Below, one piece after another: positions 35,161-47,689 of a DNA stretch of 64,000 nucleotides. The notes under the pieces were generated by a model that saw nothing but the letters and a program-made list of their open reading frames with translations, was not told where the DNA came from and searched no databases. Every line of letters begins with the position of its first letter. Position 1 is the first letter of the stretch. The stretch comes from Eleusine coracana subsp. coracana (Eukaryota; Streptophyta; Magnoliopsida; Poales; Poaceae). The DNA lies in NCBI GenBank assembly GCA_032690845.1, contig CM064430.1, positions 52,115,882 to 52,179,881 on the forward strand. Direction: 5' to 3'. Position numbers and translations under genes: made by a program.

Positions 35161-37096
35161 GGACCCGAAATTTGCATCCAAAGCAACTTTTTTGACCGCT
35201 TGACGACGCAATCACCTCACCGGCCTGCTGCTCTCACACCGCCACCTCTCTCCCAATCTCTCCTCTCTTCGGTCCTACCCACATGCGCACCCCTGGTTCA
35301 TCTCCTGCCTGCCCTCCAAAGATCTCGCCGGCGGCAATGACGAGTCAGGATCAGATGTTGGCCAGGTGACACCCCATCTACCATGCCAGCTGCCATATTC
35401 CCCATGCTCCATCTCCCTATCCTCCTCTTCCGTTAACCCCAATCTGCTCGTTGTCGGCGGGGACATACGAGCTTGGCAGCGCTAGCCATGTGCTCCAAGC
35501 CGTTTTTTGTTCCCTGCTCCTGTGACCAGCATGTCGGCAGCATCCTTCGTCTCCAACACCGGCAGTGACGCAACCATGTGGTCTACGACCTGGACATGCT
35601 CAACGAAATGTCGTATTTTTTCTGTTTTCCTTCATGTTTTGTATGCTTGGTCAGCGTCAATCGTTCCTGGTCATTGTGAATTAGGTCGTCATCCAGTAGT
35701 ATATTTTAATTGGTCATCATCGATGCCTTAGAGCTTCACTGGGAATAATTCATTGATTGAGTAATATGTGAGTTCCCTATTCCAATTTCAACTTGGAACA
35801 CAGTACTGGTTGCAGAATGGGACTACTGTACTGGTTGCAAAGGATAGATGTCAAGGAGCTGTATATCTCCTTTTGCTACGTGAATAGGTGATACAAAACT
35901 ACATGGATCTATGTATGTATCCGACATAATTCAATTTAGCTACAGCTTGTTTGGATGGATCGGCCTATATAGATGCATATAGATAATTTTGCAGTTACCT
36001 TTATTTCAGTACTACTGATTAGCAATGATTTTAATGTCCCCATACTCCCCATGAATCATCCATCAGTTGGCACAGTGTTGTTCAAGTTTTTCCATCAGTT
36101 TATGCATGACGTATTTTGGAAATAATTTGGGAGGAAACAGCACCAACAAAATTAGCTTGTGTGGGTCTGAAGGAGTTTTGGTGTACTGATTTTCATTCTC
36201 TAATCAAACATGTAGATATCTCCAGCTTCGGTTAGATATTACGTTCATACATTAATCAAACATGCAGAAAAAAATATCAAAGCTAAAAAAAAGAACTGTA
36301 CAAAAAGGCTAGTCATTTTCACTTCTGCAGATTCACTACTATTTCTGAGACATGTGAAAAGTATAGGATTAGAGGAGGAACTAGAGAGCATCGTCTTGCT
36401 GCCTAGAACACTCTTCTAAGGAATGCAAAAAATTCTCAAAGTGAAAGCATGGCAGAAGATGGGCCAACATTTTCTTGAAATGTCCTTAAGATAGAGTCCC
36501 TTGGTCACATCGAAATTTTTTCAGTTATAGAGACATTGTTGTATCTTTCATATATAGTAATTGATAACTTGGAGCTAAGCCCATACCATCCTATAATATA
36601 CTACTCATTTGAATCCAGCATAGTAACTCTACTTCGCAAATGATTATGCTCGGCTCTCAAATTTTTGCAATGATCTTAACTCTATGTTTATGATTCAGGT
36701 GAGGGTGATCTTAACTCTATATTTTGCCTATTCTCTATCAAAAATATGAATGTCTTGGTACACTGTCAGGGTGATAAGTGTGGTTTGCATGGAAGAGTTT
36801 GGCTGCAGTTACCTAGTTGCAAGGTAAAAAGAATGCTAAGAAACCATTACATTTACTAAGTTGCATCGGTTAATCCAATAATCCAATAAGCAATATTTAT
36901 TTCTAGCTTGTTCTCTACATGATTTCATAACTGACTACTGACCTTGGTTAATTGCCAGGATAACATTTCATTGGTACAATTGTTCCATGATTTGATGTGA
37001 TGAGTAACCAATAAGGGGCTATTTCTTGTATGATGGGCTGCACCAATTAGACTCATCGAGGACATATATTATTGTGATCTAGGTCTGCTTTGATCT

Positions 37097-37316
37097 GAAC
37101 TTATAATTTTTTCCTTTTAATTACTGTTATATGATATGATCCTGGAGCAAGACTTGGTCATTCTAGGTTCTAGAAATTTAACTGATGGAACAGATACCAC
37201 ATATGTAAAAACATTTGGTTGAACTTATAATTTTTTCCTTTTAATTACTGTTATATGATATTGTTCCCTTGCTGTTTCAGAAATTTAACTGATGGAACAG
37301 ATACTACATACGTAAA
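37097..37316. repeat. Internal direct duplication in the CACTA element
   Basis: GAACTTATAATTTTTTCC to ATATGATAT and the following GAAATTTAACTGATGGAACA block occur twice about 120 bp apart (from 37097 and from 37223) with few differences. Confidence 0.65.
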
Positions 37317-37635
37317 TATAATATACACTACTAAAAATTACACACTTGTAATGTTTCATATACCTTTCTGAAACTGATATACCAAAAAAAATACATTGTT
37401 CTTAGTTTGATTGCACTAGTAGATTGTCTAAACATGATGTAATCTAAATTGATGATGTCAAACAACTTTTAAAGAAAATATATTGTCTAAACATAGTCAT
37501 TTGTTGCTAAACCTCTTATGCTTCTAGTTGTATTGCTTCGTGTCTTAGTTTTGCTACACAACAATACAAATAGTGCGAGCAAAGCAAATTAGAGGTATAA
37601 GGGTCCTTTTTTTATTATTTTTGAAAACTATTATC

Positions 37636-37829
37636 AGCAGCGGTTCATAGTATTGAACCGCTGCTGATGCTCAAGTATCAGCAGCGGTTCATAGTTTTGA
37701 ACCGCTGCTGATGGTCAAGTATCAGCAACGGTTCTAGAACCGCTGCAGATACCCTTATTATCAGCAATGGTTAATCAACAGCGGTTCTAAAACCGCTGCT
37801 GATGAGGGGTTTTGAACCGCTGCTGATGA
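37636..37829. repeat. CACTA 3' subterminal repeats in inverted pairs
   Basis: About ten copies of CAGCGGTT or AACCGCTG alternate in opposite orientation, for example CAGCAGCGGTTCATAG then GAACCGCTGCTGATG. Near-perfect hairpins result. Some copies are mutated (CAACGGTT, CAATGGTT). Confidence 0.75.
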
Positions 37830-38163
37830 GGTATTTTGTAGTAGTGCTGTCAACCTGAATTTGTAAAAATCATAAGTCCAGGTATACTTGGAGTTTTTAG
37901 GAGTATAAATACATTTGGTGAAAGTCTTCTATAACATGGTGCCAAGCATCAGTTCTGAGGATTTCATTTTCTGGTCGAAACACTCGGTTTTCTGAGTACT
38001 GGACAGTCACGACAATTTCTGTTTGAAAATTGTTTTTGTTTTAATACCCCTTGAGGCTGGAAAATATACACTAAAAATTTGTCTCTGTATTTCATAGAAT
38101 TTTATATGAAATGCATTTTTACTATAAGGGAGATTTGACTCACTCAAATTTCATTCCTTGTAG

Positions 38164-39128
38164 ATGGATGAAAACAATAACCCACCACCACCGGGTTGGG
38201 ATATCACCGATGGACTGGAAACCCCCAGGATGACTCAGTTATTCTAGAGATTCTCCAGGGCTTTGGATATCATACTCTTCCCACTTATGTTGGCAAGGAA
38301 TTTCTGGAGCATGGAAACACTTCATGTGTGGTTCATGTGGCAGTTCCCGTCAACTACTCGGTCGCTCCAGAATGGGAATCTTAGACTGTCAGCGTCTCTA
38401 GAGTAGATTTACTCACTGCTTGGGGTGTTGCTGCCTTCAAGGCCCTCACCAGATTTTGTGAGGTTCGCAAGCATGAAGTTGCTGGAACACCGGTAGCTTT
38501 ATTACCTATTAGTGATTTGTAGGATTTTGAGTGGAACCGGCGTTTGGATTTTATCTTGGACCCAAACCACCCGCTCTATAACCCAGTGCTGCAGGTCATA
38601 GAATACTATGGACTCTTAGTATTTGTCATATGCTCAGACCTGTACCGATAGCTAGACATATATTAGGCCGCACTCCGACTTTCGGAAGCGGAAAAACAAG
38701 CTAAGATTCTGAAAATTTCAGAACTAAACCAACAAATCCAAGCCAAGAATATAGAGATGGATGAAATTATAGATGAGCATGACCAATCCATACAGGACAC
38801 AGGGGATTTTGAGCATGACATGATCGAGGCTCAAGATGAATTGGCAGCTTTCAAGGAAGTTCATCTCGCACGTATTGATGGTTGGGACGAAATTAATTTA
38901 GTGTACGGAGAATAAGTGGATGAAGAAATGCCACCTGCTGAAATTGAGGATGAAGACATGGCTGCACCGGAAGAGCCAGAAGACATAGACCCCAAGGACG
39001 ATACCAGTGAGGATGACTCCTCGGATTCGAGTTTGGACGATTCGGAGATGGATGAGGATGATCCCACTGAACCGAGTTCGGATGACTCAAACATGGATGA
39101 TGAGGACCCTGACATGGATATGGAGTAG
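38164..39128 (+). pseudogene. Extra ORF upstream of gag, Tekay 1
   Basis: This broken reading frame starts at ATG 38164 and shifts early. Recognisable parts are FGYHTLPTYVGKEFLEHG (about 38259-38312), WGVAAFKALTRFCEVRKHEV (about 38420-38480), a coiled-coil-like run KILKISELNQQIQAKNIEMD (about 38701-38760), and a strongly acidic Asp/Glu/Ser tail ending at TAG 39126. Tekay 2 has a comparable ORF at the same place (57541-58284). The function is unknown. Stops and at least two frameshifts make it a pseudogene. Confidence 0.55.
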
Positions 39129-39426
39129 ATGGGTCACAACACCATGTGTTGAATTCTGTAATATATGTATCTCGAGTTTAGATGTAGAACCAGTGTGTCT
39201 TGCATAGTGTGTCCGCAATACCGTAGTTAGATGTTTACACATGGATATAAGAATTAGTGTGATGTGTCCTTTTTAACAATCATGTAATCAAGCCTTGAAT
39301 TAATGGAAATGATTGTTACTTCTGAAATTTTATTAGGCCCCCTTGCAAGTTTATATCTTTTTGCGCATTATGTCTTTTGGATAAATTTTTAAGAGATGAC
39401 AAATGTGCAATCATATAAATTTCAGA

Positions 39427-40517
39427 ATGGTGCGTACTCGGAAGCAGGATGAGCCTGCGAGCTCGTAGCAGGGTGATGCTGCACAACCTACACTGGCTGA
39501 GGTACTCGCTGCTTTCCTGCCATCTCGTAACAAGGATTCTGAGATGCTTCGACAGTTGGTGGAGAATACGTCCCGCTTGGGTGGATGTGGAGGCAACCAC
39601 AACAACCACCAATCCCGTGAGTGCATGTACTCAGATTTTTTGGGTACTCATCCACCGACTTTTGAGCGTGCTAGAGAGCCTCTGAACATCGATCACTGGC
39701 TGCGTCAGACCGAGTCAAAATTCGGTCTGCTGGAATATATTGAGCATCAGAAGGTGCTATTCGCTGCCTAGCAACTCCAGGGCCCTGCTAGTGCCTGGTG
39801 AGCAAATTATGAAGCTTCTCTGCCTGCTGGTCACTGTGTTGAGTGGAATGAGTTTAAGGCGGTATTTCGTGCACAATTCATTCCCGTTAGTCTCATGCAG
39901 AGAAAATTTCAGGAATTTATGGACCTGAAACAAGGAAGGAGGAATGTCCTCCAGTATTCTGAAGCTTTCAACCATCTGGCTCAGTATGCTACTGATTATG
40001 TCAACACAGAGGATAAAAAGAGATATGCATTCTTACGTGGTATGAATGCCACACTGAAGGAACGTCTGACTTGGCAGACAACCGGCACATTTAATGATCT
40101 AGTCAATGCTGCTATTGTTCAGGAAGGTGCTATGTGCCAAGTTGAAGAAGAGGACCGCAAGAGAAAGGCCCCTGCTAGTACTCTGCTGCACCACCACCTA
40201 AACATCGTCTGGTGTATACTTCTCCCACTGGACAACTTTTTCGGACATCCCCGTAGCAGAAATTTCAACGCCAAAATACCCAGATCTATGCGAGGCCACC
40301 GTAACAACAAAACTTCCCATCTCATGCATTGTATCAGCAGCAAAACAACTAGTACCGTACACCACAGCAGCAGCAAGGAAATCAAAATGGACGCGCTCCA
40401 CAGCCCGCTAATCATGGCCCCTACCTGTGTGTGGTCGTGTTGGACATTTTGCTAAGGAATGCATTTCTCCCAAGCGCAACAACAACAATGGTAATCACAA
40501 TCAACGTCAGAACTAGG
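39427..40517 (+). pseudogene. gag of Tekay 1
   Basis: ATG 39427 (MVRTRKQDEP, like MVRTRSHAGG of Tekay 2) opens a frame with stops at 39466, 39769 and 39799. The gag core includes FLGTHPPTFERAREPLNIDH, SKFGLLEYIEHQKVLFAA and FRAQFIPVSLMQRKFQEFMD. The frame shifts near 40185. A degenerate CCHC knuckle, VCGRVGHFAKEC (about 40434-40469), lacks its first Cys. It packages RNA in the active element; here it is dead. Confidence 0.7.
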
Positions 40518-41275
40518 AGGATACTAAGAATGCATCGTCTCATGGTGCTCAAGTCAACTACACTAATGCTGAAGACATCCCTCATGGTGAACCTGTGCTG
40601 ACCGGTATGCTCTCCCTTTACCGCTAGCCTGTTCTTACATTATTTGATTCTGGAGCTCCGCATAATTTCATCAGCAAGGCATGTGTGCAAAAATATAACC
40701 TTAAACCACTGCTATAGAAAAAGGTTATATGGTTTGTTCCCCCGCTGGGCAAATTATTGCTAACCAAGTAGTATACAAAGCCGCACTGGAAATAAATCAA
40801 AAGGTCTACCCCACCAATAGTATCATGCTTAACAATCAGGAGGTTGATCTGATTTTGGGCATGTTCTAGATGAAAACCCATAAAGCCATGCTGGATATCG
40901 ACTCTCGCATCGTCCATTTAAATTCTCCCCTGCATGGCCGAGACACACTTACACTAAAAACCAATCCACCAAACAATCTGGTAGTCTATCAACTGGAAGG
41001 ACCATCATTAGAAAATATTCCTATTGTCTCTGAGTATCCGAACGTATTTCCTGAGGATATATCTGGCCTCCCACCAGACCGTGAAGTGGAATTTAAGACT
41101 GACCTGCAGCCAGGAACATCTCCTGTATCCCGCTGTCCATATAAAATGGCCCCGAACGAGTTGGCTGAATTGAAAAAGCAACTGAATGAATTATTAGAGA
41201 AAGGATTCATTCGCCCATCCTGCTATTTTTGTAAAGAAGAAGGACAAGACTGTACGTCTAGTTGTTGATTACCGG
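40518..41275 (+). pseudogene. Protease and truncated RT of Tekay 1
   Basis: Protease shows LFDSGAPHNFIS (40640-40675), with the catalytic D-S-G intact, then frameshifts. The linker and RT N-terminus (40870-41268) carry VSEYPNVFPEDISGLPPDRE and APNELAELKKQLNELLEKGF. Sequence ends in VDYR at 41275, before the catalytic Asp motifs. The break coincides with the foreign TGTAACACCCC terminus at 41276. Confidence 0.7.
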
Positions 41276-41755
41276 TGTAACACCCCGGGATGTCACTAAA
41301 ACCGCACAACCAAACAACCGAACAAATAAATAGTAAATTTGGCAGCATCTCCTTTGTATTTATAAGCAACGCGGAAGCAAGAATATATAGATAACAAAAG
41401 AATTAACACATCACACTAGTATTAATAGAACATCCTAATGAAAGGTAAAGATAACTCCAAAATGAATAAGTTTAACATTCACACTCCTTTAAGTATCAAG
41501 CACAAATCTCTAATAAACAAACTTTATTTGTTAAAATTAAGTGAAGTGCAAGACGTGCAACTAATCCCTCTTTCCCTCCTAGCAATCATCAAGCACCTGG
41601 AGAGAGTAGAGCAAGGGTGAGATAAAAATCTCAGCAAGCAAATTTGTTTTGACAAGCTATTTAAATCACAAGTTGGGATTAAGCAATGATTTAGCATTAA
41701 ATTTCACTTATAGGATAATCAAGATATGATGTTGATATAAGTAAATAACTCGGGA
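41276..41755 (-). repeat. Tekay-type LTR 3' fragment
   Basis: Read on the minus strand it contains TTGCTGAGAT-TTTT-ATCTCACCC, matching the hairpin and flank of Tekay LTRs (48957-48983), and ends in CCCGGGGTGTTACA. It has no ORF. It joins directly to the end of an integrase gene at about 41750, an illegitimate junction. Orientation is inferred from the hairpin context. Confidence 0.5.
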
Positions 41756-44700
41756 GGCAACTCAAGTTTGTATGTATTATTATTAATCTTCTCAATTATT
41801 TTGAATGGACCATCAGCTCTAGGCATTCATTTAGACTTTCTCAATTCTGAAAATCTATCCTTCCTCAAGTGTAACCACACTAAATCTCCTACATCAAGCT
41901 TTACTTCCTTTCTACCTTTACTACCAGCAATTTTATACTTTTCATTCATCTTTTCAATACTAAGTCTAGTGGTCTCATGCATTTGCAAAATAAATTCAGC
42001 ATGCTCCTTAGCATCATCATGAACTCTCTCATTAATAGGTAGAGAAAGTATATCAAGTGGAGTACGGGGATTAAAACCATACAATACCTTAAAGGGACTT
42101 ACCTTGGTAGTAGAATGTGTTGCCCGATTATAAGCAAACTCAACATGAGGTAAATATTCTTCCCATTGCTTCAATTTTTTCTTCAAAATAACTCTCAACA
42201 TAGTGCCCAATGTGTGGTTCACAACCTCAGTTTGTCCATCAGTTTGTGGATGACAAGTTGTAGAAAATAGCAACTTTGTACCCAACTTATTCCAAAGCAT
42301 GCGTCAAAAGTGACTCAAGAATTTTGCATCATGATCTGAAACAATAGTAGAAGGCATGCCATGCAAATGTACAATTTCTTTGAAAAAGAGGTCAGTAATA
42401 TAACTAGCATCATCAGTTTTATGACATGGTATAAAGTGTGCCATCTTAGAAAATCTATCCACAACAACAAAAATACTATCACTCCCCATCTTAGTCCTAG
42501 GCAGTCCTAAAACAAAGTCCATAGAAATATCCGCCCAAGGAATAGAAGTAACAGGTAGTGGCATGTATAAATCATGTGGATTCAAACGAGACTTAGCTTT
42601 TTGACATGTAGTGCAGTGAGCAATAAAGCGCTCAACATCTTTCCTCATCCTTGGCCAAAAGAAGTGTGTGGTCAAAATATCCTCCGTCTTCTTGGCACCA
42701 ACATGACCCATCAATCCACCTCCATGTGCCTCCTGTAACAACAAAAGACGAACGGAACCAACTGGAATGCATACGCGGTTAACTCTAAACAAGAATTCAT
42801 CATTCAACATAAATTTGTTCCATGCACGACCTTCTTTACAATGCAGCAATACATCCTTAAAATTAACATCAGCAGCATATTATTCTTTAGTTGCCTCAAG
42901 TCCAAAAATTCTACAATTAAGTTGAGACAACAAAGTATAGCGTCTAGATAAAGCATCAGCGATCACATTATCCTTCCCTTTCTTATGTTTAATAATGTAA
43001 GGAAAAGACTCAATAAACTCAACCCATTTAGCATGTCTACGGTTCAAATTACATTGAGAACGAATATACTTAAGTGATTCATGATCAGAATGAATAACAA
43101 ATTCTTTGGGTAACAAATAATGACGCCAAGTCTCTAAAGAACGTACAAGTGCATACAATTCCTTATCATATGTGGAGTAATTCAAAATAGGCCCAGTAAT
43201 TTTCTCACTAAAGTATGCAACAGGTTTACCATCTTTCATCAAAACACCACCAATGCCTATACCACTAGCATCACATTCAAGCTCAAAAGTCTTATCAAAA
43301 TTAGGTAATTGCAGTAATGATGCATGTGTAAGTTTGTCCTTCAAAGCATCAAAAGACTCATGATGTACCTTACCCCAATGGAAATCAACGTCCTTCTTTG
43401 TCAACTCATGTAATGGTGTAGCAATGGTGCTGAAATCTTGGACAAAGCGACGGTATAAACCTGCAAGACCAAGAAAACTTCTCACCTGTGTGATAGTTTT
43501 TGGTACAGGCGAGCTCTTTATTGCTTCAAGTTTTGCCTCATCCACCTCAATTCCCTGTGGAGTCACAACATAGCCAAAAAAAGAGACTCGATCCATGCAA
43601 AAGGTACACTTCTCAAGGTTACCAAATAAACATGCATCTTGCAAAGCATAAAAAACAGCATGTAAATGATTCATATGTTCATGTATGGATTTGCTATAAA
43701 TCAAGATATTATCAAAGTAAACTACCACAAATTTGCCAATAAAAGCTCTTAAAACCTCATTCATCAAGCGCATGAAAGTACTAGGTGCATTAGTTAAACC
43801 GAAAGGCATTACTAACCACTCATATAACCCGAATTTGGTTTTAAAAGCTGTTTTCCATTCATCTTCAAGTTTTATTCTAATTTGATGGTAGCCACTACGC
43901 AAATCAATTTTAGTGAAAATTATAGCACCACATAACTCATCAAGCATGTCGTCTAGCCTAGGAATAGGATGACGATACCTAATAGTAATATTGTTAATGA
44001 CTCTACAATCTACACACATACGCCAAGTACTATCTTTTTTAGGAACCAAAAGTACAGGAACAACAAAAGGACTAAGTGATGGACGAACGTACCCACGATC
44101 CAAAAGGTCTTGGACTTGTCGTTGCATCTCCTTAGTTTTCTCAGGGTTGGTCCTATAAGCAGCACGGTTTGGCAAAGTAGCACCCGGAATCAAATCAATT
44201 TGATGCTCAATCCCTCTTAAAGGTGGTAATCCCGGGGGTATCTCAGCTGGGAAAACATCCTCATACTCCTGCAAAAGGTTAGTGATAGCAGGAGGCAAAG
44301 CAGTAGAAGCAATATCATCGAGTGAAAACAAAGCTTGTTTGCAAATGAAAGCATAGCAAATATCATCATCAGCAGAAATTTTAGCAAGCTCAGATTTTGT
44401 TGCAAGACATGAACGACCTTGTAAATTAATTCCAGCACCCTTAGAACTTGAAGAATCATTAATATTACTAGGTGTAGAATCAAAATTATCAGGTTGCTGA
44501 ATTTCAGGACCTTTATTTTTTAAACTAGCAGCTCTTTCTAAATCAGCTTGTATAATTTCAGCAGGGGTCATTGGTAACAAAGTAATTTTAGTTCCTTTAT
44601 GCATAAAAGTGTACTTATTACTTCTACCATGGTGTACAACATTATTATCAAATTCCCAAGGTCTACCCAATAAAAGCGAACATGCTTGCATGGGTACGAT

Positions 44701-44900
44701 ATCACAATCAACAGAATCCATATAAGAACCAATGGAAAAAGGAACTCTACAAGTCTATATTACCTTAGCTTTTCTAGAGTCATTTAACCACTGAATGTAG
44801 TATGGATGTGGATGTGAGCGTGTGGTCAAAGAAAGCTTGTTGACCACGTCAGAACTCACCAAGTTATTGCAGCTCCCTCCATCAGTGATGACACGTGCTC
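41745..44900 (-). pseudogene. pol of the CRM/Reina-like element
   Basis: Protease-like ITDGGSCNNLVSSD lies near 44850-44900. A 613-codon open stretch (44721-42880) carries RT (VPVLLVPKKDSTWRMCVDCR, YGLYEWLVMPFGLTNAPSTF) and RNase H (ECDASGIGIGGVLM, VIHSDHESLKY). The RT catalytic YxDD reads YFDN at 43708-43719, so the enzyme would be inactive. The same frame continues past stops at 42880 and 42304 to integrase: zinc motif HGGGLMGHVG...HCTTC, catalytic DFVLGLP, IVSDHDAKF and PQTDGQTEVV, with all three acidic residues present. It passes a stop near 41797 and is truncated after the GPF segment. Confidence 0.85.
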
Positions 44901-46144
44901 GGCGGTTCTTGATGATGAAGAAAATCTAGAACAAGTTTTGGCGTTGCATCGTCTCGAGCTACTGAACTTGTGTGCTAAGAACACGCTGAACAATAATGTT
45001 CATGTATCCCGTGGTGTCTCCACCTCCAAGGACAAGGTCACCGCTGGTGGCAACGACATCCTCCTCATCATCCTCCACATCAGACGTGCTCATCTAACCG
45101 CCATCGTCTGTCACCACATATGCCCGCCTACTTGGGCAATCTTTCTGCACATGATCAAGTCCATGGCAGCGGGGGCACTGAATCCCTGTAGTGCGCCCTG
45201 TCGAAGCAACAAATGAGGCACTACTAGCTGGTACCTGCATAGAATTTTTACCTGAGCGTATAGAAGGTGCAGGGCCTGATCTTGGTGCTGTAGAAACAAT
45301 ATTGGTTCCCTTGGCAGCTGCTGGTGGGGGCGGCCAGAAAGATGGCTTGGGCAGCCCTGAAGTCCCCGTCGGTCATGGAGGGTAGAAGTTCTTGGACTTA
45401 CTGTACTCCTCAAAAGCCTGGAAAAGTCCCTGCGATTCTTTCTCTACAAGCATAGCAAACTGGAAACACTGGTTGAGGGTATAATATTCTTTAAAATCAA
45501 GGATGTCCTGAATTTCTTTTCTCAAACCAGAATAAAAACGACAAATCTGATCCTCTACTTTTTCAACTACAACACAACGAATCAAACCCTTCTGAAGCTC
45601 ACTAAAGTACTCCTAAACAGTTTTATCTCCTTGTTCTAAACACTGCAGTTTATTATGAATCTCTCTATAAAAAGAAGGAGGAACAAAACGATCATGCATT
45701 GCTACTTTAAGTTCTTCCCAAGTAGTAGGCAATTCAGTTTCAGCAGCTAGACCACTCCACCAAACAATAGCAAAGTCCTTAAACTCACTAGTGGCTTGTG
45801 TAACTCTATATTGTTAGGAACAAGGTCGGCATTAAATTTTATTCTACAGTCATCTCCCAATCAAGATAAACATCACCATTATACTGACCCGAAAATGAAG
45901 GAATTAAAAACTTAATTTTAGCATACGGGTCATCTGGAGCATAATTACCGTGTGGACGACAATTATAGTTGTGGAAACCACCCATACCTTGAGTATTGCA
46001 TTGTAAACGACATCGTAATCTTGCAGCCCTTGTAGCTGACCTATCCACAGTGCCATCAGCCTTATACACCGTGTATTCATCATGGACTTTCTCAACGTTG
46101 TTGTTGTTAGTGTTCGTATCGTTGGTCTTGGGAGAGTTCTCCAA
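44880..46144 (-). pseudogene. gag of the CRM/Reina-like element
   Basis: The N-terminal part (45839-46144) includes KIKFLIPSFSGQYNGDVYLD. A frameshift separates it from 45373-45585 (DQICRFYSGLRKEIQDILDF). A CCHC knuckle, CPRCHGLDHVQKDC, lies at about 45133-45180. Several in-frame stops are present. Domain order and motifs parallel the gag-only element at 25091. Confidence 0.7.
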
Positions 46145-46199
46145 CGCGACAACCTGATCGGTTAACTTAGAGACAACATGTAACAGTTTTCCAAAAATT

Positions 46200-47066
46200 T
46201 ATTAAGTTCACTAGCTATGTTGGAGTTTTCTTCTTAGAGAGCAAAGCATATTGTCATGAAGAACAATTCAACCATATGGGGTCTTTATCAAAACATCTGT
46301 CAACAAATACCACCACTAAAGCAAATAGAGTTCATAGAATTGGTGCTTAGTTGAAAATTCAGCGGTGGACAATTATGTGCAATGAATCATGCAACTTCCA
46401 ATAACAATAGCAATTTTCATCATATCTCTAGCAAAGATCCTCATTATAATTATGCATTTATTCATCGTAAAAGCATTATGAGATGACAGTGATGATACAG
46501 GCAAGCTCCCCTAGATAAATTAATGACATTTTATCACCCTAAGGTAGCTATTAGGAATATGTTATTGTCCATTCTATGTTCTAAGTGACAAATTACAAAT
46601 AACCTTTCACATGAACAAAACGAAAAGGGTATCACAAAAAGAAAAAGAGAGAAAATTCCCAAGTTGAAAGCAGACGTCATTTACAGGTATGAGAAGAAAA
46701 AATAAGAGTTGGAGAAGTAAAGAATCAAAGGGATGTTACCGCAATTAGATCATTTGAAGCTCAGCGTGTGCCTCCCCCATGCTTAAAATCTTGCTGGATT
46801 GCATGCGAGAAGGGTGATAGCAGGGGCAGCGAGGGGAGCGCCGATCGGCACAAGGTTGCGCCAATCGGCGCAGACGATCGTGCCTCTCGTCACCTCCATC
46901 TCCAGCTTGATGTGCTGTCCCAATGCTCCCTCTTTTGTATATGCGGCTGGTTACCTCGTTTCCTTCAACTTCCCTTGTTTTAGAGCATTTCTTTCATTCC
47001 TGCAAAACATTGAAGTACACACACTACCCCTGATATGATAGTCAGGGATAGAACAATATCTACCAT
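46200..47066. other. Unassigned non-coding stretch with family B motifs
   Basis: No gene is seen. Read on the minus strand it contains AGCATGGGGGAGG, like the polypurine tract after the Athila ORF, and a pair of CGATCGG/CGCCAATCGGCGC motifs (46838-46870) as in the family B LTR. It is probably a remnant of another Athila-like element on the minus strand. Confidence 0.35.
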
Positions 47067-47682
47067 TGTAACACCCTACTTTTTACAATTTCTAAAAATG
47101 CCAATTAATACCATTAAGCAGTTGGTTAATTAGCCTAGGACAAATTATTTTCTGAATAATTAATCGATTTATTGCATTTGCATTACATGTCATGTCCATA
47201 TAGAATTTTCTCTGCATTTAGTATTTAATTGTCTATTAAAATAATTACTAGGAAGAGTAGAATAGAAATTAGGAAAAGAATTAGAGAGGAAAAGATTAGG
47301 GAAAGAAAAGAGAAGTGAAAACCAGAACAGTGGGCCGAAACCCACCATTCTGGCCCACCCGCCTACGCGGCCCAGCTCCCCCGCCAACCCAGCAGCCCCG
47401 CCCCCGTGCTCACTGGCCGCTTGGCCCCACCCATCATCCCCATCCTTCCGCCTCTCTCTCTCCCTACCGCCGGAAATCATCGCCAGCCCCGCCCGATTCC
47501 TCCCCCCTGCCTCCTCGGCTCTCGAAAACCACCCCCGCGTAGGCCGCACCTCTCCGCTTCCCCTTCTCCCACCACCTTCCAATCATTTCGACCATTTTCA
47601 AGCCCCGCGCGCATCAATGGTGCAAGTGGCCATTAATGGCCGGAGAACCCCCCGCACCGGCTCATTTTTCCCCCTCCGCCCC

Positions 47683-47689
47683 TATAAAA
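47683..47689 (+). promoter_or_regulatory. TATA box of Tekay 2 LTR
   Basis: TATAAAA lies in CCGCCCCTATAAAACAGC; the 3' LTR has the same at 63746-63752. The GC-rich, CT-rich surroundings suit a promoter and leader. Confidence 0.6.

Larger units (their letters stand above)
34987..37846. mobile_element. Non-autonomous CACTA (En/Spm) DNA transposon (2860 bp)
   Basis: It starts CACTACAATAAAATA and ends with the inverse of CACTACTACAAAATA, flanked by the 3-bp duplication CTG (34984-34986 and 37847-37849). Subterminal CAGCGGTT/AACCGCTG repeats crowd both ends. No transposase domain is visible. A GC-rich stretch (about 35190-35720) could be captured host sequence or a transposase exon remnant, since short ORFs there give nothing I recognise. 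The rest is AT-rich and intron-like. Confidence 0.85.
13868..41275 (+). mobile_element. Tekay-type chromovirus-like Gypsy element 1, nested and truncated
   Basis: The TGTAACACCC terminus at 13868 opens a 3.5-kb LTR that is split by the 16.6-kb Tat insertion and resumes at 33426. A tRNA-Met-type primer site follows at 34023. The internal region carries a CACTA insertion, an extra ORF, gag, protease and the first part of RT. RT stops at 41275 within the conserved VDYR block. No integrase or 3' LTR of this copy is in the window. The ORF order and long LTR suit the Tekay/Del group. Confidence 0.75.
41745..46200 (-). mobile_element. CRM/Reina-like chromovirus remnant without LTRs
   Basis: Gag, protease, RT, RNase H and integrase occur in that order on the minus strand. 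No matching LTR pair is found on either side: the left side is a foreign LTR piece and the right side (46200-47066) does not match it. A C-terminal chromo or CR domain is missing because the integrase tail is cut near 41750. Confidence 0.75.

Noticed and set aside
35035..35731. Possible gene in the CACTA element
   Set aside because: Only short frames without recognisable motif. I kept it as possible captured sequence within the transposon, not as a CDS.
37636..37829. Interspersed CAGCGGTT repeats considered as CRISPR array
   Set aside because: Inverted, 8-bp core repeats at a transposon end with matching copies at the other end; this is the CACTA subterminal pattern.
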